From positions 3,968,001 to 4,032,000 of the forward strand of contig CP085828.1 of the NCBI GenBank assembly GCA_020809705.1: DNA of 64,000 nt, written 5' to 3'. How positions within the stretch are numbered: position 1 is the first letter of the stretch; each line of letters begins with the position of its first letter. A program made the position numbers and the translations under genes. The notes under the pieces are model-generated. The model worked only from the letters and a program-made list of their open reading frames with translations. It did no database searches and had not been told where the DNA came from. This DNA comes from Calonectria ilicicola (Eukaryota > Ascomycota > Sordariomycetes > Hypocreales > Nectriaceae). Positions 24,260 through 36,025 of this stretch are shown here, in pieces.

Positions 24260-24710
24260 CGTCAACTCTTCTTTTTTTCCCGCCTTTGAGCAAGGCCTTT
24301 TTTTTTGCCTTTCGCGTGAGAAGGTTGAAGCAAAAGTTGAGGTGGGCCTTAGCAAAGGCTTAGTGGGGCTGCTTCACTGTAAGTTGCAGTGCTGCAGTGA
24401 CGAGTGAGGACAATAGCCAGAACTAATGGTGAAAAAATCGCTTAAAATCTTTGAATGACTAGAGAAATTTGAGATATAGAAATTGTATGTATTTTAGCTG
24501 GAACAGAAAAAAAACTTTCGCATTTGAGTTCTACTCCAAGCCTTCACCACAACGAGTGTGCAATGCAATCGCCTCTGGGCTATGCAGAATGTTTTGTACT
24601 CAATAATTTCGGAGTATGAAATAATATATTTACAAGATTAATATTTGCTGCAGGAAGCATTGGTATAAACTTCAGTGCTCGTGGTCACAGCTTGCTATAC
24701 TTTACGCATT
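24260..24710. other. Intergenic TFIIIC gene - NLR gene
   Basis: AT-rich spacer holding the promoter of the TFIIIC subunit gene (left) and the 3' flank of the NLR gene (right). Base composition changes noticeably here towards AT, marking the edge between the housekeeping block and the accessory region. No gene seen. Confidence 0.45.
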
Positions 24711-27700
24711 CTAGGGGTTTAATTCAAGCAGTTTTGTAACCCATAGGTCGCATTTCTCGTCCCTCGACTTGTCAAGAGCCTCTGCAATATCCGCACCCGC
24801 AGAGGCTAATGTCTTGGTGCTGCCCCATCGACCGAGCCGAATAGCAAGCATCAATGCTGAATCACCACCAGTATCTTTGGCATGGAGGATAGCGTTATTT
24901 TGAGCCAGCGTAGAAATTAGATCCTGGTCTGGCTCTAATTTGCGGATCTCTTGATGTAGAACCGTGTCGCCATAAACATCCCTCGAAATACCATCTTGGA
25001 TGAATGAAAATTCCCTTGAGGTTACTATTCGTAGTAACATGCCCTCCGCTGTCGAGTTGCGGATGCTTCTAGCCCAGAATAATGCTTCTCTTTGAGCATC
25101 CAACTCATCAGGATATTCTTGCAGAACCTTAGAAAGCATATGCTCGTTTCTGGTCTCGACAGCTATTCTCATATCACCCAATTGAGTGTTGGCTCCATAC
25201 TCATCGAGAATTTCCATGATCCAGGGTCTATCCTTCTTTGCAGCGACGGTGTAAGGTGATTCATTGTTACTGGCCGCTCGGGAATTCACTGAGGCGCCAC
25301 GTTCTAGAAGAATTCGTATAAATCTTTCGTCTTCTTGCCGCACCGCTACATGCAAGGGTGTTTCGCCAGCTGAGTTTAAGGATGAAATATCCGCCATCGC
25401 ATCCACCAAGTGCAACGCCCCGCTGTAAAATCCTCTCTTGATGGCATGGCAAAGAGCATCGGTGAATATTTTTAATCTTAAGATGTGGGTCGAAGGATCG
25501 GCTGTACTATTCGTGACGGCAGCTGCCGCCTGATCGGCTTCGATGAGTTGGACCAAGATAGGAATATTGTGATTCTCAGTGGAAATCGTCATTGGTGGGC
25601 GTCGGGCTCCTGAGGATGTCAAAATCCGCAGCATTTCCTCAGGTTGCGCATGTACAATTTGCGAAAGAAGAGCTCGCATGTTATTTTCCCGAGAGAATGC
25701 TGCAGCCACGCTTATCGCTGTGCTTCCTCTATTGTCAATGATAGAAGGGCTAGCGTTGTTTATCAGCGCCCAATCTATCAGCGCACTGTTTTCTAAGGAG
25801 GCCAATTTATGGCAAATGCCGATACCTGCATCGTCTGTACTGTTAATGTCAATTCCAGCCTCCAATAGCCTATCGGCAACCTCCAATATCTTGTCCGTAT
25901 CTTCGGCCCTATATTCGGTGCCATCAAATAGGGTGTGAAGGGCATTGGGAATGGAATGTATGTCAACCATATCTTTCTCAATAAACATAAAGACCATATC
26001 CCAATTATTGGCCTTGATTGCTGATTGGAGCGGGGTTTGTCTGTCCCTGTCCATGTCAAATTTCCCCGCGCCCCCTTCAATGAGACGTAGAGCTATATGC
26101 TTGCCCCCCTCTAGAAAGCGCCCAGCGATGATATGGAGTATATCCGTTGGAAGCGTGTTCATCTCTGGGGGCCATAAATCCAGTAGCCACTCAATAACAT
26201 GCGAGTTTACCTTTTTATTCGCGATCATCTGTGGTAAGATCTCTTTATGGATCCACTGACTACTTAAATTTTGCTGGACCACTTTCGCAATTCTTTCTTC
26301 CTTCTCTGCAGCGATTTCGGGAAGGACTGCCAAAATACTAGATGCAGTGGAAATTGGAAGTAATAACTGCAATATATCCATATCAGGAAGTGAAAGTGCT
26401 TTTCGTAGACACGAGCCATCTTGTTCATTTAACCCAATATCATAGCGGCCATAGAACTCTGCATGTCGCAGGAGAGATTTCACACCTGAGATGAAATTGT
26501 TGGATACTGCCAAGAGCATTGGTGAGGTGACTATTGGATCTTGATCAGGACTGGACGCTGATGAGGAGGAAAGTCCATGTGTTGGATTTGATGAACTTCC
26601 GCTGGCTCCAGTATGAGAAGAACCCCCTTGACTAGACGTGGAATACTTTCCCACTAGTTCCTGCGATGAGAGATTGCTTCCACCTCCTCGCCGGCCACGT
26701 ACTGATAGTGGTGATAGGAGTTGACGCGGTTGATGTTCTGATGTAAGAATTTGATCAAGACAATCCATATTCTCACGTAAGATGGTAGCATGCAAAGGAG
26801 TCCATCCATTTTGGTCTTCAAGCTTTTTATCGGCACCTTTGGATAAGAGAATTTTGACAATGCTTCCATGACCTCGGTCAGCAGCATAATGGAGAGGAGT
26901 CCACCCAAGCTGATCTGCTTCGTTGACAAGGTTGTTGTGAAACTGAAGCAGATGCGTCATCCAAACACTGCTCCCCGCCTGAGCCGCCAAGTGGAGAGGC
27001 CCGCGCTTGTCCGGCATTGTAACTCTTGGGTCTGCCATTTCTGACAGCAATGATACTGAGCTTTCCCACATGTTTTCTATGGAAATAAAAACTGGCGTCC
27101 GTCCATCATTGTCTTTGGAATTGACATCCGACCCCCCAGTTATGAGCTGTGTAACCGCTAAATCATTGGCAGACTGCAATGCGAGATGAAGTGGAGTTTG
27201 GCCCTTTTCATCTGTTGAAGCCATGTAGCTTGGGAGCATGAGAATGTCAATCATTTCCTCTCGGTTGTTCTCAATGGCGATGTGAAGCGGTGTTCTAAAA
27301 CTTCGTGTGCTCATTGATGGCTGCCAGGACGCTTCCTGAAGATGCGAATCACTCATGAGGAGGCGTGCCAACTCAGGTAAGCCGTGGAGGGCGGTGGCAT
27401 CAAGCGGCGTCATACCGCGAGGGTATTTGTACGCCCCGTGGATATAACGTGCGATCCTGACCCAGAAGTTAAAAGACTGCTCGTTAGATTGCATAAATGC
27501 GATCAGAACAGGTGACCACACATCCTTTAGTTCCGCGTCACTAAGCCTGGACATGTATATAGGCCAACTATTTGTTGCATGCTCTAAGAAGACAGTGTTG
27601 GAAAACACCTCCGGGTCAACGTAAGTGTCATCATCGTCGAAAGCCTCTTCGAACTCGGCTGGTAGTCCGGCACTGCAAACATCTGCCATGCTCAAGTACC

Positions 27701-29718
27701 GAGTACACGCAAGTAGCAATTCCTTATTTCCCTGTGATTCTTCAATGTAGAGCTGGTTTGGCCGGTTTCCCTCAAGATATGTGGCTCTGAGAAACGTGTA
27801 GACGGAATAGTGCGCTAGTTCAATCTTCCTAGTTGAATGTGACTGGCGAATCAGACTGCCGCATAGCTCAAAAACGTCCTTTTCCCTGGCCAGCTTGTTG
27901 TCTTTCACATCACGGAGGGTTTTCGTGTCGGGTGAGATTGCAATAGCCTCTATCAATTCCGCGAGATCAAGTGCTTTATTGGATAGCATAATAAACTGTA
28001 GAACCCGTTTAGTGAGAACTCTGTCTTCTTCCTCGAGCTTTAAGAAGGTTTGTTCGAAAGTTCGCTCGAGACTTCGTGGAAGCGCCTGTAATAGTCTGGG
28101 AGTGATTTTTGTTCGAACATGTAAAAGATGGTCTATTTGACATACAACCCAGAGGAACCTTTGGATGAATATTAATAATGACTTTTGTTAGTGTACAAGG
28201 TGTACTCACATGCCGTCTGCTTGGGTCACCAACGCGCTCACAATTTCGTCGACTTGTGTTCCTCGAAATCGTCGGCTATCGAGTTGCTTTCTCACAAATC
28301 GTTCGATATCAGAGGCGACATCATTTGGAGTTATTGTGACTGTGCAATAGAATGAAAATGCGTTCTCAATATCCATTTCTGCGCGACTCGCGACGAGAAT
28401 CTTCAGTTTGTCGCTTAATTGAGGCATGCTCTCTAGAAAGTCGAGAATGCTCCAGCGATCCTGCATTTCATCTAAGCCATCGATGATAATAAAAGTATTC
28501 TCAAAAGTTTGACATATTTCCATGAATATGAATTGCAGATCTTCAAATCTGGGATATGTTGACTTTTTTTGGTGTTTCTCATACATATCCCCGACAATTT
28601 CTACGATCCCATCAGGATTTGGAGATTGTCTGAGAAGTTGGCCGATGAATGACCCTAATAAGTGGCTCGGAGAAAGAGATTGCAAATTTGAGAAGCGACA
28701 GTAGTGATATGCTAGTGCGCTACCTCCTTCCTCAAGGTACGTTTCTTGGATCGTCGTGATAATCCTTGACCTGCGAAATACTCAGACTCGGATGTAGAAG
28801 ATATAGAAGAACTTGAAACGCCATGACTTACACAATGACGGATTTCCCAGAACCCTCTACGATGAGACACGTTAGTTCTTTTTCTACAAGAGGTGGTTGA
28901 ATGACCTACGAGTCCCATTAAGCCAAAAGAAGGAAGAACCTTCTGATGAAAGCCATGCCTCAAATTCATTACGTTCAAGAATCCATTGACCAGAATAGGG
29001 ATCCCGCCTCTGACAAAGATCTTTGTGTTCGGTATCTGTTTCTAAACCAAGCCACTGGTATATTTTTTCGAGTCTTTTTTCTGGTGGCAATGTTAGTGCG
29101 ACCTGGAAATTGAGAGATTGAATGCCTACGTTGTTCTTCTTTTACAAGTGTTTCAACGCCAGTCTCAACTTTTGCTTGGCTAAGATTGAGAGCTTCTAAA
29201 TTTTTGATGACTGTTTGCATTTGATGTTTAATAGTACCAGAGTGAGTACTAATCACCTATTAGCATTGAATGGATCGGATTGACGAGACGAAAAATCTCC
29301 CAAAGTAAGCTTACCTATTTTGAAGCGCAAAGTATAGCATAAAGAATGTCTTATTATTCTCTAAGCGTTTGCGTAGTTTTTCAAGCCTCTCTCCCCTTCC
29401 CTCATCTTTGAAGAGTGAGACGAGACGGCTTTCGGTGGACATTTTATCCAGAAGATTAGATATACCAGTTAACGTGTGTTGACTATACTCTAAATGCTTT
29501 GTCATTATATCTGGATCTCCCAAAACTGATTGATGAGACTCGATATGTGACTTTACACCGAGTAGAATTCCTGAGAAAGCTGCAGTCTCATCGATAAGCA
29601 CCTTCAAATCTTCCATATTATTGGTCGCTCTGGAGCTCAGCTTGTAGCCAACCGAGACTACTGAACCCGCGAGACTTAAGAGGCCAGCAATGCTGGTAGC
29701 AAAGGAAAAGGGATCCAT
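24711..29718 (-). CDS. NACHT-ankyrin NLR-type protein with fungal STAND N-terminal domain
   Basis: Six exons: 29718-29315, 29248-29130, 29080-28910, 28856-28832, 28770-28210 and 28158-24711, summing to 1575 residues. The N-terminus (MDPFSFATSIAGLLSLAGS, about 1-135) resembles the HeLo-like/fungal N-terminal domain of STAND proteins. A linker with EKIYQWLG leads to a NACHT-type NTPase: Walker A GTQGSGKS near 230-236, Walker B FIIIDGLDEM near 333-342, and ASRAEMDIE as sensor-like region. A winged-helix-like segment follows, then ankyrin repeats from about 665 to the C-terminus, split by a serine-rich linker near 910-945. Exon 4 is only 25 nt and encodes the P-loop. Fungal NLRs of this build act in non-self recognition and cell death; the trigger here is unknown. 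The intron between exons 2 and 3 (49 nt, branch CTAAC) is the only junction with alternatives. Confidence 0.9.
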
Positions 29719-30293
29719 GGATCCGTATCATGAGGTAATGTTGACCAGGATCACAAGGTATGTTGGGCTTCTCTTGAGTTGTGCAGGAATTGAAAGGAGC
29801 ACGCCAGGTTTCATTTGACAAAGCCATTGATAAAAGCGGGGTATATCAGCTTTGATGTGGTGGCAGTGCATTCAGCTGAGAGGCGCTGGCACCAGCCCCT
29901 TCTGGGGAAAGTCGCTGAGCAGATGATGATGCTGTACACTTTGGTTTCGCAAATTATGATGTCTAGGGAATGAATTATATACAACAGGCGATTTAATACC
30001 TCGGCATCGTTGGTGTTTGTTCTCGCGATAAAGAAATAAATCCATTGCCATAGCCTTGATGTTCAGACCAACAGAACCACCTCTCCCAACAGGAATTGAG
30101 GGTTAGCGCGCTAGTTGCCAGATACACCTATCACAAACCGTCAGAGAGACAGATTAATGGCCTATTTGCAGACATGGCGCCCAGTCAGCTGTACCATAAA
30201 GGCACGCTCTGGCATTTGCCTAAGATAGGGCCTGTTAACTACCAATAGTTCCTCTTATTTTATTCATTCGAGTTGTTACATGAAATGTACTCG

Positions 30294-30539
30294 ATTGGTG
30301 CGGTTTATACATGACTATTAGCCATTTTTGCCTTCCCAGTATCACATCCACAGCCTTGAACGTTCGCTGCACTTATAGAGGATTTTCATGTTCTTCGATT
30401 ATGTGAATCGCCTAGAAATCATTTGAGAGGCATCAGTAAAGAAACCTTGCTCGTATTTTTACCCACCCTCGGTGTCTTGCCAAATTGCCAATTGGTGCGG
30501 TTCAACCATGACCCCACCAGTCGTTTATGGCCTTCCCAA
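30294..30539 (+). repeat. Diverged direct repeat pair upstream of galactosidase gene
   Basis: Copies at 30294-30340 and 30490-30539 share ATTGGTGCGGTT, CATGAC and GCCTTCCCA in the same order with divergent spacers. Function unknown; could be a small duplicated promoter segment. Confidence 0.5.
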
Positions 30540-31060
30540 TGCCCTCAGCGGTTGTATTCTATCCCTGACCTTAGGCTTTACTTGCGCAAATACGATGGAT
30601 TTCTTTCGCAAAGGCTTTTGGTATACTCTGATATTACCATGAATCCGGAAAACAGTTGCGACACTTCATAGGTCAAGCTCGGCCACACAAACTGCATCCT
30701 TGATCCAACATCTGCCGCAGGAACACATGCGAAAATTGCCGGAAATAGCGTGGGGTACGGCATCATTGGCTCGGCTACTGTTTTACCCCTCTTCGATCTG
30801 TGTGGAATCTGTCCGACTTGGCCTAGGTTTTTAGTGCAATGCTCACGTTCATCTCCCGTTTTTGTAATGGAGATCGCTTCCGAAAACACGCAGACGGACA
30901 AACCTCCGGCGGGGGAGGGGTCATGTGCATGCGCTACCCCGGCTCAATTTTGGATGCGCGAGCTTTAGATTCGAGCGGATTAATGTGACATAATTACTTC
31001 ACAGGGGGTTTTGACCGGGGGTATCGGCGCCGAAGGTAAGGATACCTTTGGCTCTGACGA

Positions 31061-31068
31061 TATAAAAT
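31061..31068 (+). promoter_or_regulatory. TATA box of alpha-galactosidase gene
   Basis: TATAAAAT 80 nt upstream of the start codon at 31141, a usual distance for a highly regulated fungal gene. Confidence 0.6.
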
Positions 31069-31140
31069 ACCATGTGCTCGCTGGACTCCAAGCCTGTAAT
31101 TTCTTGAGAAGCCCGGTATAGATTAGCAAACTACTTGTCT

Positions 31141-32988
31141 ATGAAGTCAACCATGACTGCGTCTCATTACTCATGGATTCTTGTTGCGTGCAACATACTC
31201 TTGGCTGAGGCCAAGAACGCGCGCTCCGCAACCCCACCTATGGGTTGGAACAGTTACAACACTTATAGCTGTTCACCATCTGAGGATGTCATCAAGAAGA
31301 GCGCTCAAGGTCTTGTTGATCTTGGGCTAGCTGGCCTCGGTTACAACTCTGTCACTACCGACTGCGGTTGGCCGGCCAAGAATCGAGACTCAAACGGAAA
31401 GCTTCAATGGAACACCAATCTATTCCCCTCAGGACCCAAGGCTCTTGGTGACTATATTCATGGTCTTGGTTTGAAGTTTGGCCTCTATTCTGGTGCTGGA
31501 TATCTTCAGTGTGGCTCCACCGATCTGCCCGCATCATTGGGTTAGTTGTCCGGAAGTAATGGCAGAAGTCGCTCTAATTATTGCACAGGATTCGAGCAAA
31601 TTGATGCAGAAACATTTGCCGAATGGGGAGGAGACACCCTTAAGTATGAATCTCAAGTTAAATAGACGAAAGGTTTGTGCTAATATGAGTAGGTATGACA
31701 ACTGCTACGCCACATCAAACACAACGATGGTTGATTCAGATTCTGCTGAAGCTCAGTCACCCACCCGTTTCCAGAAGATGGCGACTATGTTGGATGCTGT
31801 TGACCGAGACATTGAGTACTACATCTGCCAATGGGGCATCGGGCAGGATGTGGGAGATTGGTAGGCACTCACCAAATATAGCATGACTATTTGGCTAATG
31901 AAACTAGGGCATCCGAGATTGGCACTTCTTGGAGAATGAGCAACGACATTTACAACTCATGGCGCAACATCTGGCGCATCACAAACCAGGCCGTTCCTTA
32001 CTATAAGAATACCAAGTCCGGTGCATTTCCCGACCTGGATATGCTCATGTGAGTAATAAAGGACATATTGTGTGGTTAATTCTGACCAATAGTTAGTGTT
32101 GGCCTTGGCGCGCTGTCCTACGAGGAGGAGCGGTTCCATTTCGGCATGTGGTCACTCTTCAAGTCACCATTGATCATTGGAGCTGCGATGGATAGTTCCA
32201 AGCTCCCAGCAGAATCCCTCAAGATTCTCTCAAACAAGGAGGTCATTGCCATCAACCAAGACTCGGCTGCCAAGGGAGTGCAGCTTGCCCTTCGCCACAC
32301 CGCAGAAGAATGGGACATTTGGGTCGGAGAGCTTTCAGGATCCCGCAAGGTTGTTGGCATTGCAAACTGGAAAAACGCCTCACAGACCGTCGAGTTCGAC
32401 CTTGGAATCGTGGGCGTTGGGAAGGCGACTGCCAGGAACCCTTGGGCCGGCCAGGATGTCGGCCAAGTGTCTGGATCCCAATCCGTCCAACTGGCTGCGC
32501 ACGAGTTGAGGCTTTGGGTTCTTTCTGACATTACAAGCACTGCGGGACCCAAGTCTGTGGGCTACTACAATGCTAACGCCGCGACGCTGGGCGGCGGAGC
32601 AGCGCTTGTCAAGTGCAGTAGTGGAGAGTGTGAACCAGTTGGCAGCAAGGTTGGCAACATTGCCCCAGGCGCGACCGTGACATTCAAGTCGGTCAATGCT
32701 ACAAGCAGCGGTAAGCAGTTGTTGGGAATCGATTTTATTAACTACGACTATGCCTTCTCGACTGCTTGGGGATGGGGCACCAACACCAGGAACATGACGG
32801 TGGCTGTCAATGGAAACACGGCCAAGAGATGGGCATTCCCTCTCTCGGGCCAAGATTGGTACGAGACGGGACGATTGACGATTGAGGCTGATGGATTTGT
32901 TGCGGGTAACCAGAATCAGGTCGTGTTTTCCGTGCCATCGAGCGATCAGTGGGCACCAGATCTGGTTGGGTTTGACGTTCTTGCGTAG
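31141..32988 (+). CDS. Secreted alpha-galactosidase, GH27
   Basis: Five exons: 31141-31540, 31589-31643, 31693-31860, 31908-32048 and 32097-32988, giving 551 residues. A signal peptide covers about residues 1-25. The GH27 core starts with PPMGWNSYNTYSC; the nucleophile lies in KYDNCY (D154) and the acid/base in MSNDI (D221). DMLIVGLGALS and EEERFHFGMW are typical of the fungal branch with this version of the motif. After the beta-sandwich domain, a further C-terminal domain (about 380-551) looks like a carbohydrate-binding beta-sandwich. The enzyme removes terminal alpha-1,6-galactose from galacto-oligosaccharides and galactomannan outside the cell. All introns are 48-49 nt, and phases confirm the acceptor choices. 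An in-frame TTG precedes the ATG; I used the ATG. Confidence 0.93.
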
Positions 32989-33362
32989 GCAGTTGAGAAG
33001 GAATAGAACCTGATGCTTCCTCCCTCTAATTGACATTTTATTTTTGAATTCATCGTTTTGAGGCTATCGCCAACAGCGCAAATAGCGAGTGCGGCCAGGT
33101 CTGACGAGTTGAGGTTTGGGTGGCCGACCAATCCTCTTGGCGACATGTGAGGGTGAGGGGTTAACATTGTCCCCGCATCAGAAGATTTGGCCACTTTGTC
33201 TCACCCACACCTGATCCCCTTGCTTCAAAGCTCTCAGCGATTATATACAAGAAAACGAGTATTTCTTGAGCCTGCTCATACTATTTTACGCGAATTCCTT
33301 CGTTGTTGGTGCATTAGCAAATAACTTCGCATTCGCACTCGTCCGAAATCGGAATTTTGACC
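32989..33362. other. Intergenic galactosidase - acetyltransferase
   Basis: Holds the galactosidase 3' flank and the promoter of the acetyltransferase gene, including a TATATA-type element near 33242. No gene seen. Confidence 0.4.
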
Positions 33363-34178
33363 ATGGCCAAGCAACAGAAGGACGATGAAATCATCCAAAT
33401 TGCCAAGGGACTCGGTAACACTCCCTGGTCTGAAGAGTATGAGAAGATGATTTCAGGGATGCTGTAAGCTTAGCCCTGTTCGTTCCAGCGTGCTGCGCTC
33501 AAGTATCGCCGTCTCTAGGTACAACCCACTACGTCTGGAGCTACTGGAGGGCCGTCACCGTGCTCGTTGTCTGTCTTACAAGTTCAACAATCTCGACCCC
33601 AATGGAATGACCTACCAAGAGGTTGGACAGGCTCGTGAGAAGATGCTTGGTGAGATGCTCGGCAAAGTTGGCCCAGGAACATTTATTGAGCCGCCCTTTG
33701 ACCCTGATTATGGCTGCAATGTCATTTTCGGCGAGAACTGCTTTGCTAACTTTGGGTAAAGACTTGGCCTTTTTTTGTCCCGATAAATGGAATCATGTTG
33801 GCTTACAAACTGGTTAGCTTGAAGATCCTCGATACCAGCTTGGTCATTATTGGCGATAGGGTCCAGTTTGGACCAAATGTGGGAATCTACACCGCAGGCC
33901 ATGAGACCAGTGTACTTTCGCGGATCAAGTTTGTCGAATTCGGCCACCCCATTAGAATCGAGGATGATTGCTGGATCGGCGGTAATGTTACTATCCTCCC
34001 TGGTGTGACTATTGGCCGTGGATGTACCATTGGCGCTGGTGCTGTTGTGACCAAGAGCATTCCCCCATACTCTATTGCGTTGGGCGCCCCGGCAAAGGTT
34101 GTGAAGAAGGTTCAGACTGTTGAAGAGGAGCTTGCCGACCCAAACAACATTTATAGAAACATGCCTGATCGGGAATAG
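33363..34178 (+). CDS. Maltose/galactoside O-acetyltransferase-like protein (hexapeptide repeat)
   Basis: Three exons: 33363-33463, 33519-33755 and 33818-34178, giving 232 residues. An N-terminal helical Mac domain (about 20-75, with YNPLRLELLEGRHRARCL) is followed by a left-handed beta-helix of hexapeptide repeats (IEDDCWIGGNVTILPGV, IGRGCTIGAGAVV). The catalytic histidine sits in YTAGHE. This is the NodL/LacA/Maa family of acetyl-CoA-dependent sugar acetyltransferases; fungal members are probably cytosolic and their sugar acceptor is unknown. It follows the galactosidase gene on the same strand, which may be coincidence. Confidence 0.9.
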
Positions 34179-34775
34179 CATAAGCTCAGGGACAATATAG
34201 ACAAGGATGCTGGTGGTTAGTGTGTATATAGAAAACCTCGAATAAAACAGAATTTAACCTGTACAGGTTTTGTGTTTGTACATATCCCATCCACATATTG
34301 TAAAGCAGTCTGTTGATGATGCTGACAAATATGTATAATTAACTGGAAACGCAGATGTGAAAGATTAAAGAAAGGAAATTTGAGTAGATGAATGGCTAGA
34401 GAAGGTGGAATCCTCGATACAAGCGGATAGCCATATGTAGAACTGGACTTGCGGAGCCCGCGCGTTCCGCTCAACATGCAACTTGCACTACGAAGTTAAA
34501 AATGACAGGGAATGCTACCAAGACATCTCAAAATCATCTATAATTTAGAGCGGACCATGTAAAAACCCTTATTAAGCGGCGGTCGCATTTTCTCGGATGA
34601 CCGAAGCCCGACAGCTGGGCAGGACCTGCGAACACAACCTATCTGCATTTGGGCATTATGCCTGAAAGCCACATTGGCATTAATAATCAGCCATAAATTG
34701 ATCAATATTTAAATCATCTCAAGAACCTGAAATTCAGGATTTGTCATTGAAAGAAAGCCTCAAACCTCATCGACC
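34179..34775. other. Intergenic acetyltransferase - DUF1772 gene
   Basis: AT-rich spacer with the acetyltransferase 3' region and the promoter of the next gene. No gene seen. Confidence 0.4.
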
Positions 34776-35448
34776 ATGTTGGATAATATTGACTGGAACC
34801 GTGCTCTCCAGCTCCTGAGTGTAGCGGGGGCTGCTCACTTGGCTGGTGAGGGCTTGCTCTTCTCACCAAAATACAATCTTCATATTGCTAACAAAGACAT
34901 ACAGGGTTCGGATTGGCATCCGATAAGGTGGCTCTGCCAAATGCTGCGGTTAACACTGAGCGAGACAAGATTACAAAGGACTGGTTTCGCGCGTGGGATT
35001 TTGGTCGCAAATATGGACCATTTGCGGTCATGGCAACTACAACTGGCTTCGCTGCTTCCGCTTGGCTGAGTAAGTATATCTACTGATATTCAATTGCCCT
35101 CGATCATTTCTCTCCCCGTTATAGCCTAAGAAGTCGAAATGAACAATCAGTAGCTAAATTCAACTAGATGGCACTAAAGACCCTCGCTTCATCTATAATC
35201 TTGTCGCCGCAATCTCAATGGCACTGATCACTCCTTATACTGTTTTCGTGGTATTTCCTATCAACGATAAACTTTTGGCAGAGAATTCGAAAATTACCGA
35301 TTCAAAAAAGACGGATAACGGTGGCTCGAGCACACGCCTTGAAGTTGTTCGACAGTGGGCCTTGGAATGGAAGACCGTTGATCTTAACCGAACCCTGCTG
35401 GCGAATGTAGCTGCCGTCGCTGGTTTGATTGCAGCTTCCTGGAAATAA
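34776..35448 (+). CDS. DUF1772 (anthrone-oxygenase-like) membrane protein
   Basis: Three exons: 34776-34845, 34905-35069 and 35168-35448, giving 171 residues. Hydrophobic segments lie near residues 8-28, 60-80, 90-112 and at the very C-terminus. The segments ALPNAAV after the first helix, a WDFGRKYGP motif, TPYTVFVVFPINDKL and a final helix fit the DUF1772 fold shared with fungal anthrone oxygenases. Several members act in polyketide clusters, but no polyketide synthase is present here, so the substrate is unknown. Splice phases join cleanly, and the first intron has a GCTAAC branch site. Confidence 0.8.
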
Positions 35449-36025
35449 TTGGTGAAGCTCAACGAAGGCGAAAAAAAATTAAATTGTGAGCAACAATGGA
35501 TTCATTACGTAGTCTAATCGTACTTTTCATAAATGATCGTCCCTGCACTTTTAGTGCATTAAATGAGAGATTTACCTTTTTTCTACGGAGAAATTCTAGA
35601 ACTGATTGGTTCCATTACTTGAACTAGGTACTGTTGTTCCCTGCAATAGCTACTGGCAAGGACGTCGATCATAATTTAGGTCTTAACCATTCGTTAAATC
35701 GTCTTGAAGACCCCATGGATGATTGTTGGGATTTCCTCCGACTACCCAAGCTTTGGTGTATGAATTTTAATATTGGAGCGTTCTGCATTCCGGTCTCAAA
35801 ACGGGGAGGACTAGGTATGATCCACCGTATACTAAGTTTGAGGGATCGTTGTTTTGCTCCATTACTTCTGTATATTTGGGAGTCTTTTCGGTTCTTTGGC
35901 CCCTTCGATGGGCCAGCATGTTACTGGAAGTGGGTGGTATTATTACAAGATGTCGAAAGAATTGGGCAGCCGTTCGTTGTGGGTTGCTGTCATAAGCACC
36001 ATCCCTTTCATGTCATAATAATAGG
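35449..36025. other. Convergent spacer DUF1772 / DUF6594 genes
   Basis: Contains the 3' flanks of two convergent genes. A plus-strand open frame of 161 codons (35634-36119) begins here and runs over the end of the DUF6594 gene antisense; it has no domain and I do not call it. Confidence 0.4.

Larger units (their letters stand above)
29719..31140. other. Intergenic NLR gene - alpha-galactosidase gene
   Basis: A 1.4-kb divergent promoter region. It contains a diverged direct repeat of about 47 nt (30294-30340 and 30490-30539), a GC-rich patch around 30909-30950 with GGGGAG and CCGGGG elements resembling carbon-repressor sites, and a TATA box at 31061 for the galactosidase. No gene supported; short open frames overlap each other on both strands. 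Confidence 0.45.

Noticed and set aside
29081..29129. Alternative acceptor CAG at 29102 for NLR intron 2
   Set aside because: It puts exon 3 out of frame with the NACHT domain; the acceptor at 29081 keeps the frame and has a CTAAC branch site.
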